A program made the position numbers and the translations under genes. Below the pieces are notes generated by a model, which made no database searches, was not told the origin of the DNA, and worked only from the letters and a program-made list of their open reading frames with translations. Below are positions 1-6,041 of a DNA stretch of 8,178 bases, in pieces. Origin of the DNA: Paracoccaceae bacterium (GTDB lineage Bacteria > Pseudomonadota > Alphaproteobacteria > Rhodobacterales > Rhodobacteraceae); NCBI GenBank assembly GCA_007128995.1, contig SKWJ01000277.1, positions 1 to 8,178 on the forward strand, in the 5' to 3' direction. Each line of letters begins with the position of its first letter. The first letter of the stretch is position 1.

Positions 1-34
1 CGGCAAGACATGCACCGACTACATGTTTTTTCAT
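1..34 (-). CDS. 5' end of a divergent gene, probable exported protein (cut by window edge)
   Basis: On the minus strand an ATG at 34..32 is preceded by a strong ribosome binding site, GGGAGG, six bases upstream. The 11 complete codons inside the window read MKKHVVGACLA. Two lysines followed by hydrophobic residues are how a Sec signal peptide normally begins, and the Cys could even belong to a lipobox, but too little is visible to tell. The gene is divergent from a LysR-type regulator of the LysR/OccR/NocR branch. Such regulators often control a neighbouring transport or catabolic operon, so a periplasmic solute-binding protein of an ABC transporter is a reasonable guess. That is inference from context; the sequence only shows a well-positioned start with a signal-peptide-like beginning. 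Confidence 0.6.
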   Translation of the reverse strand, partial: MKKHVVGACLA

Positions 35-216
35 AACAATCCTCCCTTTGGAGATAGCAAGGTCACTGGTGTTTTGATCACGGCCCGCGAAGGCGTGCCG
101 CATGCTATCCCCGATAAAGTGTCATTGTAACAACCATAAGACAAGACAATTTTTTATTGGCTTGCCATAATACAGTGTTATACTTTGTCAGGAGAATAGG
201 CCTGAGGACGTGTCCA
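35..216. promoter_or_regulatory. Divergent control region with LysR-type operator
   Basis: This region separates the divergent gene on the left from the LysR-type regulator. A plausible sigma-70 promoter for the regulator is TTGGCT (157-162), a 16-base spacer and TATACT (179-184). A perfect ATAA-N7-TTAT inverted repeat at 167-181 overlaps this -10 element. It fits the T-N11-A rule for LysR-type operators and has the form I recall for the high-affinity OccR site. A weaker half-match, ATAA (136-139) with TTAT (154-157), lies 31 bases away, about three helical turns, and could be a secondary site. For the leftward gene a TACAAT -10 element can be read at 129..124 without a good -35, as expected of an activator-dependent promoter. 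The box centre would then lie near -57. No footprint data exist, so promoter calls are tentative. Confidence 0.5.
167..181. promoter_or_regulatory. LTTR box ATAA-N7-TTAT
   Basis: This is a perfect inverted repeat with 4-base arms and a 7-base spacer, matching the LysR-family T-N11-A consensus. It lies over the putative -10 of the adjacent LysR-type gene and upstream of the divergent gene, the usual place for an autorepression and activation site. Confidence 0.5.
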
Positions 217-1131
217 GTGCAGCCAAAACCCAGCCCACGCCAATTAGAGGCCCTGCTTGCCGTCATAGATCATGGCACGATGACCCGCGCCTCTCAAGCT
301 CTGGACATCTCGCAGCCCGCTGTCAGCCGACTGATTGCGGATCTGACCGAACAGCTTGGATTTGCGCTTCTGGAACGGCGCGATGGCCGCCTTGTACCGA
401 CACAGGAAGCCCGTTTCCTGATGCCTGATATCCGGCGCTCGCTCGATCTTTTGGGCCGAATCTCTGATACAGGGCGCAACATCACCCAACGCAAAGCAGG
501 TGAATTGCGCATCGCGTGCCTGCCGGGGTTTGCCATAAGCCATCTGCCCGGCTTTATTGCAGGCTTTCTGAAAAACAGACCTGGCGTGACACTGACGCTA
601 GAACCGGATAGGCCCGAGCGGATTCTGGAATGGATGGTCGGTGCACAATTCGATGTCGGCATCACGGACACCGATGGGTTTGAGGGGCATCCTGCCGTAG
701 AAAGCATGCGTATCGACATGCGGACTGTTTGCATCTTTCCCGAAAACAGCCCGCTTGCCCGTCTCTCTGTGATTCGGCCACGGCATCTGAGCGCGCATAA
801 ACTGATCCACGCGCGCCGGGAAAGTGCCTATTTCCGACTTCTCAAAGGCGCTTTTGAAGAAGACGGCCAGACGATTCGGACATTTGTCGAAGCACGCCAA
901 TTTACGACCGCTTGCGAATTGGTCCGCCACGGTGTTGGCGTCGCTGTGATCAGCGAACTGGACGCCGCAGAATACGCAGGGCGCGGTGTTGCATTCCGGC
1001 CGTTCCGTCCGATTGTTCCACACCGTCTGTCTCTGGTGCGCCCCATCCACAAGCCCCCCTCGATGATCGCTCTGGAATTCATCGAGGAGTTTTCAAGCAG
1101 CCTGCGCCAATTTGAAGTTGCGACAGAGTGA
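217..1131 (+). CDS. LysR-type transcriptional regulator, LysR/OccR/NocR branch
   Basis: This is a DNA-binding regulator of about 304 residues, the normal length for the family. The N-terminal winged helix-turn-helix covers roughly residues 6-65, with the typical stretch around TMTRASQALDISQPAVSRLI. The periplasmic-binding-protein-like effector domain starts near residue 95. The stretches RIACLPGFAISHLPGF, FDVGITDT and RHGVGVAVIS resemble, from memory, E. coli LysR (lysine biosynthesis) and the opine regulators OccR/NocR, so a basic amino acid or opine-like effector is a fair inference. I chose GTG 217 because TGAGGACG lies just upstream. The frame is open back to TTG 157, but that codon lies inside the putative promoter and would add about 20 residues without family similarity. 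The gene is convergent with the DUF305 gene, with only 6 bases between the stop codons. The target operon is probably the divergent gene at the left edge. Confidence 0.9.
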   Translation: MQPKPSPRQLEALLAVIDHGTMTRASQALDISQPAVSRLIADLTEQLGFALLERRDGRLVPTQEARFLMPDIRRSLDLLGRISDTGRNITQRKAGELRIACLPGFAISHLPGFIAGFLKNRPGVTLTLEPDRPERILEWMVGAQFDVGITDTDGFEGHPAVESMRIDMRTVCIFPENSPLARLSVIRPRHLSAHKLIHARRESAYFRLLKGAFEEDGQTIRTFVEARQFTTACELVRHGVGVAVISELDAAEYAGRGVAFRPFRPIVPHRLSLVRPIHKPPSMIALEFIEEFSSSLRQFEVATE

Positions 1132-1137
1132 TCGCGC

Positions 1138-1533
1138 TTACCGCCCCCGCGCTTCCAACCAGGCGCGCATCTGCTCGATCTCAGCGTGCTGCGCGACAAT
1201 GATTTCACGCGCCAGAGCTGCCACTTCGGGATCAGCCCCATATTCGAGAACGATCTCAGCCATTGCAATGGCGCCTTCATGATGCGGGATCATCCCGGCA
1301 ATGAAATCAACATCGGCATCGCCTGTAAACTCGATCATCATTCCCGAATGCATGACGTCATTCGCCGTCATGAATGCCACGGTAGAGGGCGGCAGTGCAC
1401 TTGTATCGCCACCGTGATCGGCATGATTATGTGTGGAATGGGACCCATGATCAAGGTTTGATGCAATGGCGAAGCCCCCGGCCCCAAGACCAAGACCCAC
1501 CGCAAGCGCAACAATCTGGGACAGATACTTCAT
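1138..1533 (-). CDS. Exported DUF305 family protein, possible copper-binding protein
   Basis: This is a 131-residue protein starting at ATG 1533..1531, with AGAGGACG about 6 bases upstream. Residues 1-25 form a hydrophobic signal peptide or membrane anchor. Residues 26-45 are a His-rich linker with His29, 32, 35, 37 and 40. The DUF305 domain (about 50-131) carries the family signature [12 protein letters not shown] (81-92), a second Met/His cluster (Met61, His62, Met65, Met66) and the C-terminal EIEQMRAWL stretch. DUF305 domains are ferritin-like four-helix folds, and the cyanobacterial member CopM binds copper; the His and Met clusters here fit periplasmic metal binding. A CueR-like dyad lies 40 bases upstream of the start, supporting a copper link. 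The metal and the exact role (buffer, chaperone or detoxification) are not shown by the sequence. Confidence 0.88.
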   Translation of the reverse strand: MKYLSQIVALAVGLGLGAGGFAIASNLDHGSHSTHNHADHGGDTSALPPSTVAFMTANDVMHSGMMIEFTGDADVDFIAGMIPHHEGAIAMAEIVLEYGADPEVAALAREIIVAQHAEIEQMRAWLEARGR

Positions 1534-1563
1534 TGGGACGTCCTCTCTGACTTAAGTATTCTT

Positions 1564-1595
1564 GATCTACCGCTTTCCAGCCACAGGAAGGGAAA
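1564..1595 (-). promoter_or_regulatory. Candidate CueR/MerR-type promoter of the DUF305 gene
   Basis: Read on the minus strand, the dyad CCTTCC-N7-GGAAAG occupies 1591..1573. It differs by one base from the CCTTCC-N7-GGAAGG core of CueR operators at copper-responsive promoters such as E. coli copA. The dyad lies between a -35-like TTTCCC (1595..1590) and a weak -10 (GTAGAT at 1570..1565 or TAGATC at 1569..1564). The spacing is 19-20 bases, the overlong spacing used by MerR-family activators. The predicted start of transcription is about 25 bases before the DUF305 ATG. The -10 and -35 matches are poor, as expected for an activator-dependent promoter, so the call rests on the dyad, the spacing and the gene's likely copper role. 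No cueR gene is in the window. Confidence 0.45.
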
Positions 1596-1768
1596 TCACG
1601 AGCGCGTGACACGCAGCGCATGGTGTGCTGCATAGCTTGACAAGTCGCGCCGCAACTCATGACGGTAAGCTCTGCGCTTTCCTCGGACACAGCGAGTCGC
1701 AGGCAGTAGACTGACACACAAAAAGAACACCCGACCCGAACCCCGGACCGCCAAGAGGCAAGCAGATC

Positions 1769-2365
1769 ATGCGGACCCTGACAACCATTTTGGGCACAGC
1801 CTTGAGCCTGGCGCTGGCCAGCCCTGCCGCAGCAACCGCCACACAGTGCACAACACGCATCGACGGCGAAACAGTGACTATTTTTTATAGCTCGGATGAT
1901 CCAACATACTCTTCCATGCGCGAGCGCCTGTTTCGCCGAGGATCTGAATGTCCGGGCGCTGTAGTGATCACGTATCTGATGCCCGAGTTGACTGCCGATG
2001 AACGAACGGTTTTTTGCGCCAATTACGACCCTCAGACCCGTAGCCATTCGCAACCGGCGCAAGGTCGTCGCGATAGTTTCGGGCGCTGCGTCGAACCTTC
2101 GCGCACTTGCGCACTGGTGAATACCACGCGGCAGGAAGCGGCCCAGTTGATGGGACTGGGCGCGCAGGCTGACCGGCGTGAGGGGCTGTTGCCTTCGACG
2201 ATTTCGGCAGTGACCCATACCTCGGGCGCGATGATATTGTCGGGAAATGCGGGGGCAATCACTGGACTGCTTTCCAGTGTAATGGCTGCGCCTGCCGTGA
2301 TGGCCGGTGCCGCCGCAAGCGTCGTCGTTATTGGTGGTGCAATCTATCTGTGCAGCGACGACTGA
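1769..2365 (+). CDS. Exported six-cysteine protein of unknown function
   Basis: I do not recognise this 198-residue protein. The ATG at 1769 is preceded by AAGAGG at 10 bases. Residues 1-24 form a clear Sec signal peptide: a positive start, a hydrophobic core and an Ala-rich end (LALASPAAATA). The mature part has six cysteines (27, 61, 83, 107, 114, 195), an even number that suits disulfide bonds in the periplasm. Residues about 155-194 are rich in Ala, Gly and Val, hydrophobic enough for one or two membrane helices or a membrane-associated tail, and end in Cys-Ser-Asp-Asp. The coding evidence is the signal peptide, ribosome binding site and balanced composition; the overlapping minus-strand frame is Cys/Arg/His-rich noise. 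A consensus -35 (TTGACA, 1637-1642) lies upstream but no convincing -10 follows it. A possible role in the cell envelope is inference only. Confidence 0.75.
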   Translation: MRTLTTILGTALSLALASPAAATATQCTTRIDGETVTIFYSSDDPTYSSMRERLFRRGSECPGAVVITYLMPELTADERTVFCANYDPQTRSHSQPAQGRRDSFGRCVEPSRTCALVNTTRQEAAQLMGLGAQADRREGLLPSTISAVTHTSGAMILSGNAGAITGLLSSVMAAPAVMAGAAASVVVIGGAIYLCSDD

Positions 2366-2373
2366 GTCGTTGC
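2355..2373 (+). terminator. Hairpin with the stop codon as its loop
   Basis: GCGACGAC (2355-2362) pairs with GTCGTTGC (2366-2373) through one G-U pair, leaving the TGA stop codon (2363-2365) as a triloop. No T-run follows, so this is not a classical intrinsic terminator. It may mark the 3' end as a Rho-assisted or processing hairpin, or be chance in GC-rich DNA. Confidence 0.3.
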
Positions 2374-2464
2374 CCATGCGAAGCTCAATTCCGGCGGCAA
2401 GCGCAACAGACTAACCCCGCAATCACCTTCAAGCGCGCGGAAGCCCCGCACAAAACATAACAGA

Positions 2465-2491
2465 TGCGCCGTCACTTATTGCGACGGCGCA
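2465..2491. terminator. Hairpin between convergent genes, possible bidirectional terminator
   Basis: Perfect 9-base arms TGCGCCGTC (2465-2473) and GACGGCGCA (2483-2491) enclose a 9-base loop. The hairpin lies 99 bases past the stop of the unknown exported protein and 45 bases past the stop of mcd, in an otherwise featureless gap (2366-2536). Only a weak, interrupted T-rich stretch follows on the minus strand (TGTTATGTTTTG) and none on the plus strand. A terminator for mcd is the better reading. Confidence 0.5.
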
Positions 2492-2536
2492 ACTGGTTGT
2501 GTATGCGACCAAGACCAGAAAAGGGACAGATGTCGC

Positions 2537-4198
2537 CTATAACAGCCGACGCGTGATGACCTGAGCCTGTATCTCGCCAGCGCCCTCGAAGATGTTTAGG
2601 ATGCGTGCATCACACAGAATGCGGCTGATCTGGTACTCCAGCGCGAAGCCGTTACCGCCGTGAATTTGCAGCGCGTTATCCGCTGCTGCCCAGGCGACAC
2701 GCGCCCCCAGCAGTTTGGCCATACCCGCTTCAAGATCACAACGGCGATCCGCATCCTTTTCACGCGCACTAAAATAGGTAAGTTGCCGGGCAATCATGAT
2801 CTCAACCGCCATCATCGCCAGTTTGGCTGCCACACGGGGAAACTCTATCAGCGACTTTCCGAACTGCTTGCGGTCCTCTGCGTATTGCATCGCCACTTCC
2901 AACGCGTTCTGCGCCACACCGATGGCGCGGGCTGCGGTCTGAATGCGTGCTGACTCAAAGGTTTGCATCAGTTGTTTGAAGCCCTGCCCCTGCTCGCCAC
3001 CCAGCAGGTTTTCGCCCTTCACCCGGAAATCATCGAAATTGAGCGTATATTCTTTCATTCCACGATAGCCCAGCACCTCGATCTCACCACCGGAAATGCC
3101 GGGATCCACGAAGGGGGTCTCATCTGTTCCGGGGGTCTTCTCGGCCAGAAACATTGACAATCCGCGGTAATCGCTCGTATCGGGGATGGTGCGGGCCAGA
3201 ACAGTCATGACATGGGTCCGCGCGGCATGGGTAATCCAGGTCTTGTTGCCATTGATGACCCAATCCGCACCATCCTGCACTGCACGGGTGCGCAACGCGC
3301 CAAGGTCCGACCCGGTATTGGGTTCGGTAAACACGGCTGTCGGAAGAATCTCACCCGATGACAGTTTGGGCAACCAATGTTCCTTTTGCGTCTGCGTGCC
3401 ACCGCATATGATCAGTTCAGCGGCGATCTCGGTGCGTGTCCCAAGGCTGCCGACGCCGATATAGCCGCGCGACAGTTCTTCAGAGACAACAACCATCGCT
3501 GATTTTGGCATGCCCAGACCACCAAACTCTTCCGGTATCGTCAGGCCGAACACACCCATTTCTGCCAGTTGATCGATCACCTTCATTGGGATCAATTCAT
3601 CCTTGAGGTGCCATTCATGGGCATGCGGGGCAATTTGCTCGTCCGAATAGCGGCGGAACTGGTCGCGGATCATTTCCAGTTCTTCATCCAGCCCGGTTGC
3701 GCCGAAGGTTGCGCGACCGTGGTTGTCGCGCATCCGCGCAACCAGCGCCATGCGCGCTGAGTCGGTGTTGCCGTTGCGACGCAGCTGGCCAGCGGCACCA
3801 CTGTCCAGATCGACCGACAGATTAAGCTGCGAAAGTCGGGCTATTTCGCCCTGATTCATTGGAATGCCGCCAGCAATCTGGTCGAGATACTCGCCAAAGG
3901 CGATCTGATGAATGAGTTGCTCCATCTCGCCAAAGCGTCCCTCGGCCTCCAGCCGCTCTGCCCAGCCCTGCATCTGACGCAGGCTTTCCACATAAGTCGC
4001 AAGCCATGCCAAGCCATGAGCAACATACTGATCTGCATCCAGAAGCGCGGCGTCGACCTTGCCTGCCGGAGCGATCCGCTGACGCACGGCGTCTTTCGCC
4101 TGTTCGAAAACCACCTCGACCGGGGCAAGGGCAGCGCGTGTCACGCCAAGAAGATCTGCCATCACGGGTGAGGGCATTGCTTGTCCATCATGCGGCAT
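2537..4198 (-). CDS. mcd: (2S)-methylsuccinyl-CoA dehydrogenase, ethylmalonyl-CoA pathway
   Basis: This FAD-dependent enzyme of the acyl-CoA dehydrogenase superfamily is inferred to oxidise (2S)-methylsuccinyl-CoA to mesaconyl-CoA in the ethylmalonyl-CoA pathway, which lets isocitrate-lyase-negative bacteria grow on acetate and C1 or C2 units. It has 553 residues, about 150 more than ordinary acyl-CoA dehydrogenases. The extra N-terminal domain contains FGEYLDQIAGGIPMNQGEIA, which I recognise from memory as typical of Mcd. Core motifs are IPEEFGGLG, the flavin and substrate stretch TEPNTGSDLGALRTRA, GNKTWITHAARTHVM, LQIHGGNGFALEY and the C-terminal IFEGAGEIQ, whose first Glu (538) is at the position of the catalytic base in short-chain-type dehydrogenases. 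I chose ATG 4198..4196 because GGAG lies 6 bases upstream; the frame stays open for 57 more codons to 4369, but that stretch is not protein-like. Divergent from the permease gene. Ordinary short-chain acyl-CoA dehydrogenase is the less likely alternative. Confidence 0.88.
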   Translation of the reverse strand: MPHDGQAMPSPVMADLLGVTRAALAPVEVVFEQAKDAVRQRIAPAGKVDAALLDADQYVAHGLAWLATYVESLRQMQGWAERLEAEGRFGEMEQLIHQIAFGEYLDQIAGGIPMNQGEIARLSQLNLSVDLDSGAAGQLRRNGNTDSARMALVARMRDNHGRATFGATGLDEELEMIRDQFRRYSDEQIAPHAHEWHLKDELIPMKVIDQLAEMGVFGLTIPEEFGGLGMPKSAMVVVSEELSRGYIGVGSLGTRTEIAAELIICGGTQTQKEHWLPKLSSGEILPTAVFTEPNTGSDLGALRTRAVQDGADWVINGNKTWITHAARTHVMTVLARTIPDTSDYRGLSMFLAEKTPGTDETPFVDPGISGGEIEVLGYRGMKEYTLNFDDFRVKGENLLGGEQGQGFKQLMQTFESARIQTAARAIGVAQNALEVAMQYAEDRKQFGKSLIEFPRVAAKLAMMAVEIMIARQLTYFSAREKDADRRCDLEAGMAKLLGARVAWAAADNALQIHGGNGFALEYQISRILCDARILNIFEGAGEIQAQVITRRLL

Positions 4199-4243
4199 GC
4201 GTGTCTCCGATCTTGTTAAACAGGTATTTTGCACGTGCGGCAT

Positions 4244-4272
4244 TACATAGTGCCTTCGCAGGTGCAGAGCAA
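4244..4272 (-). promoter_or_regulatory. Candidate promoter of mcd
   Basis: On the minus strand TTGCTC (4272..4267), a 17-base spacer and TATGTA (4249..4244) form a fair sigma-70-type promoter, 46 bases before the mcd ATG. The intergenic region 4199-4383 also contains two TTTGCA-like words (near 4228-4232 and 4311-4315), which could be regulator half-sites, but no clear dyad was found. No convincing promoter is visible for the divergent permease gene. Confidence 0.35.
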
Positions 4273-4383
4273 CAAAAATACCGCCAAGAAGGCCATTCTT
4301 TGCATTTATGTCGCAGGTGTTTTCGGGATGCACTGACTGGCGCGGTGACGTATAGCAGAGCCACTGCAATTCCGGAATGTGTC

Positions 4384-5157
4384 ATGACCGAGTTTCTGCC
4401 TCCTGCACTGTCTGTCCCCGTTGTGTTGGCCGCGTTTGCGGTCACTTTTTTCGCAGGGCTTGTCAAAGGTGCGCTGGGATTTGCGATGCCCATGATCATG
4501 ATTTCGGGGCTAAGCAGCTTCATGCCAGTCGAACTGGCGCTTGCAGGACTGATCCTGCCCACTTTGACAACAAATCTCAGCCAGTCACTGCGCCAGGGCT
4601 GGCAGGCGGCATGGGGTTCAGTCCAGCACTTCTGGCGCATGCTGCTGGCACTGGTTGTGTTCCTGATGCTGAGTGCGCAAGCGCTCGGCTTCCTATCAGG
4701 ACCAATTCTGCTGGCAATTCTCGGCGGCCCTATCGTACTGTTTGCGCTCGTCCAACTTGCCGGCGTACCGCTGCGCCTCTCAGTCGCCCGCAGGCGACGC
4801 GCAGAATGGACAAGCGGTGTGATCGCCGGGCTCTACGGCGGCGTGTCCGGGGTCTGGGGACCGCCGGTCATGGTCTACCTCATTTCGGTCAATACGGAAA
4901 AGCACGACATGGTGCGCGTGCTGGGCGTGGTCTTTCTGATTGGGGCTGTGGCACTTCTGGCCGGACATCTTATTTCCGGGGTTGCCAATGCGGCCAGCCT
5001 AAGCTTTTCCGCACTGATGATCGTGCCGGGCATGCTGGGCCTCTGGCTTGGGTATCGGGTACAGGACCGTCTTGATGCCGTCCGCTTCCGGCGCTGGACG
5101 CTCTGGGTGATGGTGATCATGGGCCTGAACCTGCTGCGCCAAGCCATGGGTCTGTGA
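4384..5157 (+). CDS. TauE/SafE family membrane permease (putative sulfite/organic anion exporter)
   Basis: This is a 257-residue integral membrane protein with about eight predicted helices, the normal size for the TauE/SafE family. The family's two-fold repeat is visible. The first half has FFAGLVKGALGFAMPMIMIS (about 22-41), and the second has the matching SGVIAGLYGGVSGVWGPPVM (about 143-162), each a Gly-rich re-entrant-type motif. Members move sulfite, sulfoacetate, taurine-related or other small organic anions. The substrate cannot be told from sequence, and a carboxylate is possible given the neighbouring mcd. ATG 4384 gives a short cytoplasmic or periplasmic N-terminus before the first helix; the open frame further upstream is not membrane-like and overlaps mcd. 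The ribosome binding site is weak (CCGGAA). The gene is convergent with the NYN gene. Confidence 0.85.
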   Translation: MTEFLPPALSVPVVLAAFAVTFFAGLVKGALGFAMPMIMISGLSSFMPVELALAGLILPTLTTNLSQSLRQGWQAAWGSVQHFWRMLLALVVFLMLSAQALGFLSGPILLAILGGPIVLFALVQLAGVPLRLSVARRRRAEWTSGVIAGLYGGVSGVWGPPVMVYLISVNTEKHDMVRVLGVVFLIGAVALLAGHLISGVANAASLSFSALMIVPGMLGLWLGYRVQDRLDAVRFRRWTLWVMVIMGLNLLRQAMGL

Positions 5158-5194
5158 AGGAAAAAACCTAAAGCCTCGGCCATGGAACGTGCCG

Positions 5195-5224
5195 GGCGGA
5201 GAACAGGCTCTTACCTGTTCCGCC
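5195..5224 (+). terminator. Hairpin downstream of the permease gene
   Basis: GGCGGAGAACAGG (5195-5207) pairs with CCTGTTCCGCC (5214-5224), with a two-base AG bulge and a 6-base loop, about 40 bases after the permease stop codon. Only a weak T-rich stretch follows (TCCTTCATTT), so it is a moderate terminator candidate. Confidence 0.45.
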
Positions 5225-5281
5225 GTCCTTCATTTGCTCGCGGTTCTAAGGGGCCAGTCCGACAAATCAGTAAACGCGGAG

Positions 5282-5322
5282 GGGCGGACATCCGAAGAGG
5301 CCCGCCCATCCATCAGATTTTT
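5282..5322. terminator. GC stem between permease and NYN genes
   Basis: GGGCGG (5282-5287) can pair with CCGCCC (5302-5307) across a 14-base loop, with TTTTT at 5318-5322 on the plus strand. The T-run starts 10 bases after the stem, too far for a textbook terminator. On the minus strand the stem lies 23 bases after the stop of the NYN gene and may help end its transcript. The rest of the gap 5158-5330 shows nothing else. Confidence 0.3.
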
Positions 5323-5330
5323 CTGTCAGC

Positions 5331-5906
5331 TCAGCTTTCGGACAGTTCGGCCTCAGGCTCGCGCTCGAATCGCGGCTCACGAGGGGGACGCCCGATCACA
5401 TCACGCAGCTCGTCCAGCTCAATGAAGTTATCTGCCTGTCTGCGCAACTCATCGGCGATCATCGGCGGCTGACTGCGGATGGTTGACACCACTGACACCC
5501 GAACGCCCTGACGCTGCAAGCTTTCGACAAGAGGACGGAAATCGCCATCACCTGAAAACAGCACCGCATGGTCAAGCCGGGGTGCAAGTTCCATGGCATC
5601 GACAGCGAGTTCGATATCCATGTTGCCTTTCACTTTCTTGCGACCCATCGAGTCCGTGTATTCCTTGGCAGCCTTTGTCACCATGTTGTAACCGTTATAG
5701 TGTAGCCAGTCTACCAAGGGCCGAATTGGAGAGTAGTCATCATTTTCGAGCAGCGCCGTGTAGTAGAATGCACGCAGCAGCTTCCCGCGCCGCATGAATT
5801 CCTGACGCAGCAGCTTGTAGTCGATATCGAAGCCGAGCGCTTTGCCCGCCGCGTAGAGGTTTGCACCGTCAATAAACAATGCCAGTCGTTCATCTTTATA
5901 GAACAT
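5331..5906 (-). CDS. NYN domain protein, LabA/DUF88 family, putative ribonuclease
   Basis: This is a 191-residue soluble protein made almost wholly of one NYN (PIN-like) domain, a fold of metal-dependent nucleases that usually act on RNA. The acidic active-site residues are visible: Asp13 and Asn16 in LALFIDGANLY, Asp97 and Asp103 in KGNMDIELAVDAM, and Asp120 and Asp122 in VLFSGDGDFRPLVE. All key acidic positions are present, so it should be active. The last 20 residues are a charged Pro/Glu/Arg tail. The ATG at 5906..5904 has an AGGT site 8 bases upstream. In Rhodobacterales this gene commonly lies beside folK, as here, and is divergent from it. The RNA target is unknown. The cyanobacterial name LabA (circadian output) should not be transferred as function. 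Confidence 0.87.
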   Translation of the reverse strand: MFYKDERLALFIDGANLYAAGKALGFDIDYKLLRQEFMRRGKLLRAFYYTALLENDDYSPIRPLVDWLHYNGYNMVTKAAKEYTDSMGRKKVKGNMDIELAVDAMELAPRLDHAVLFSGDGDFRPLVESLQRQGVRVSVVSTIRSQPPMIADELRRQADNFIELDELRDVIGRPPREPRFEREPEAELSES

Positions 5907-6041
5907 GTTTAATACCTAACAATTCTCATGTTGAGATTTCGCGACGCATCCACCATGACCTAGGAACAATGTTCATAATAAACATGGATGGTGCCGTTGT
6001 CATACCAGACACATAGAGGACAGGGCGGGATTTGCAATCAG
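5907..6041. promoter_or_regulatory. Divergent region between the NYN gene and folK, with a dyad
   Basis: GAACA-A-TGTTC at 5964-5974 is a perfect 5-1-5 inverted repeat, and the symmetry continues to 15 of 17 bases (5961-5977). AACATGTT at 5902-5909, over the NYN start codon, resembles it. The dyad could be an operator for both divergent genes. It is not the direct-repeat LexA site of alphaproteobacteria (GTTC-N7-GTTC). A weak -10-like CATAAT lies at 5974-5979, with no clear -35. Confidence 0.3.

Noticed and set aside
157..216. N-terminal extension of the LysR-type regulator from TTG 157
   Set aside because: The extra 20 residues do not match the family, and the stretch contains the putative -35/-10 elements and the LysR box. 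GTG 217 has a better ribosome binding site.
1604..1631. Small inverted repeats (GCGTG-A-CACGC and GCAGC/GCTGC) between the DUF305 gene and the unknown exported protein
   Set aside because: They are short, lack a T-run and do not line up with a promoter; expected by chance in GC-rich DNA.
1451..2377. Long minus-strand open frame of 308 codons across the unknown exported protein and the DUF305 promoter
   Set aside because: It is rich in Cys, Arg, His and Gly with no domain, overlaps the DUF305 start, and lies antisense to a gene with a clear signal peptide and ribosome binding site. It is a GC-rich shadow frame.
4199..4369. 57-residue N-terminal extension of mcd
   Set aside because: It is not protein-like, lies in the divergent promoter region, and ATG 4198 has a GGAG site at ideal spacing.
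4006..4383. Upstream open frame in phase with the TauE/SafE permease
   Set aside because: It overlaps mcd on the opposite strand, is Arg/His-rich rather than membrane-like, and the family begins at the ATG at 4384.
5964..5974. LexA (SOS) box between the NYN gene and folK
   Set aside because: The alphaproteobacterial LexA site is a GTTC-N7-GTTC direct repeat; this is GAAC-N3-GTTC, an inverted repeat with the wrong spacing.
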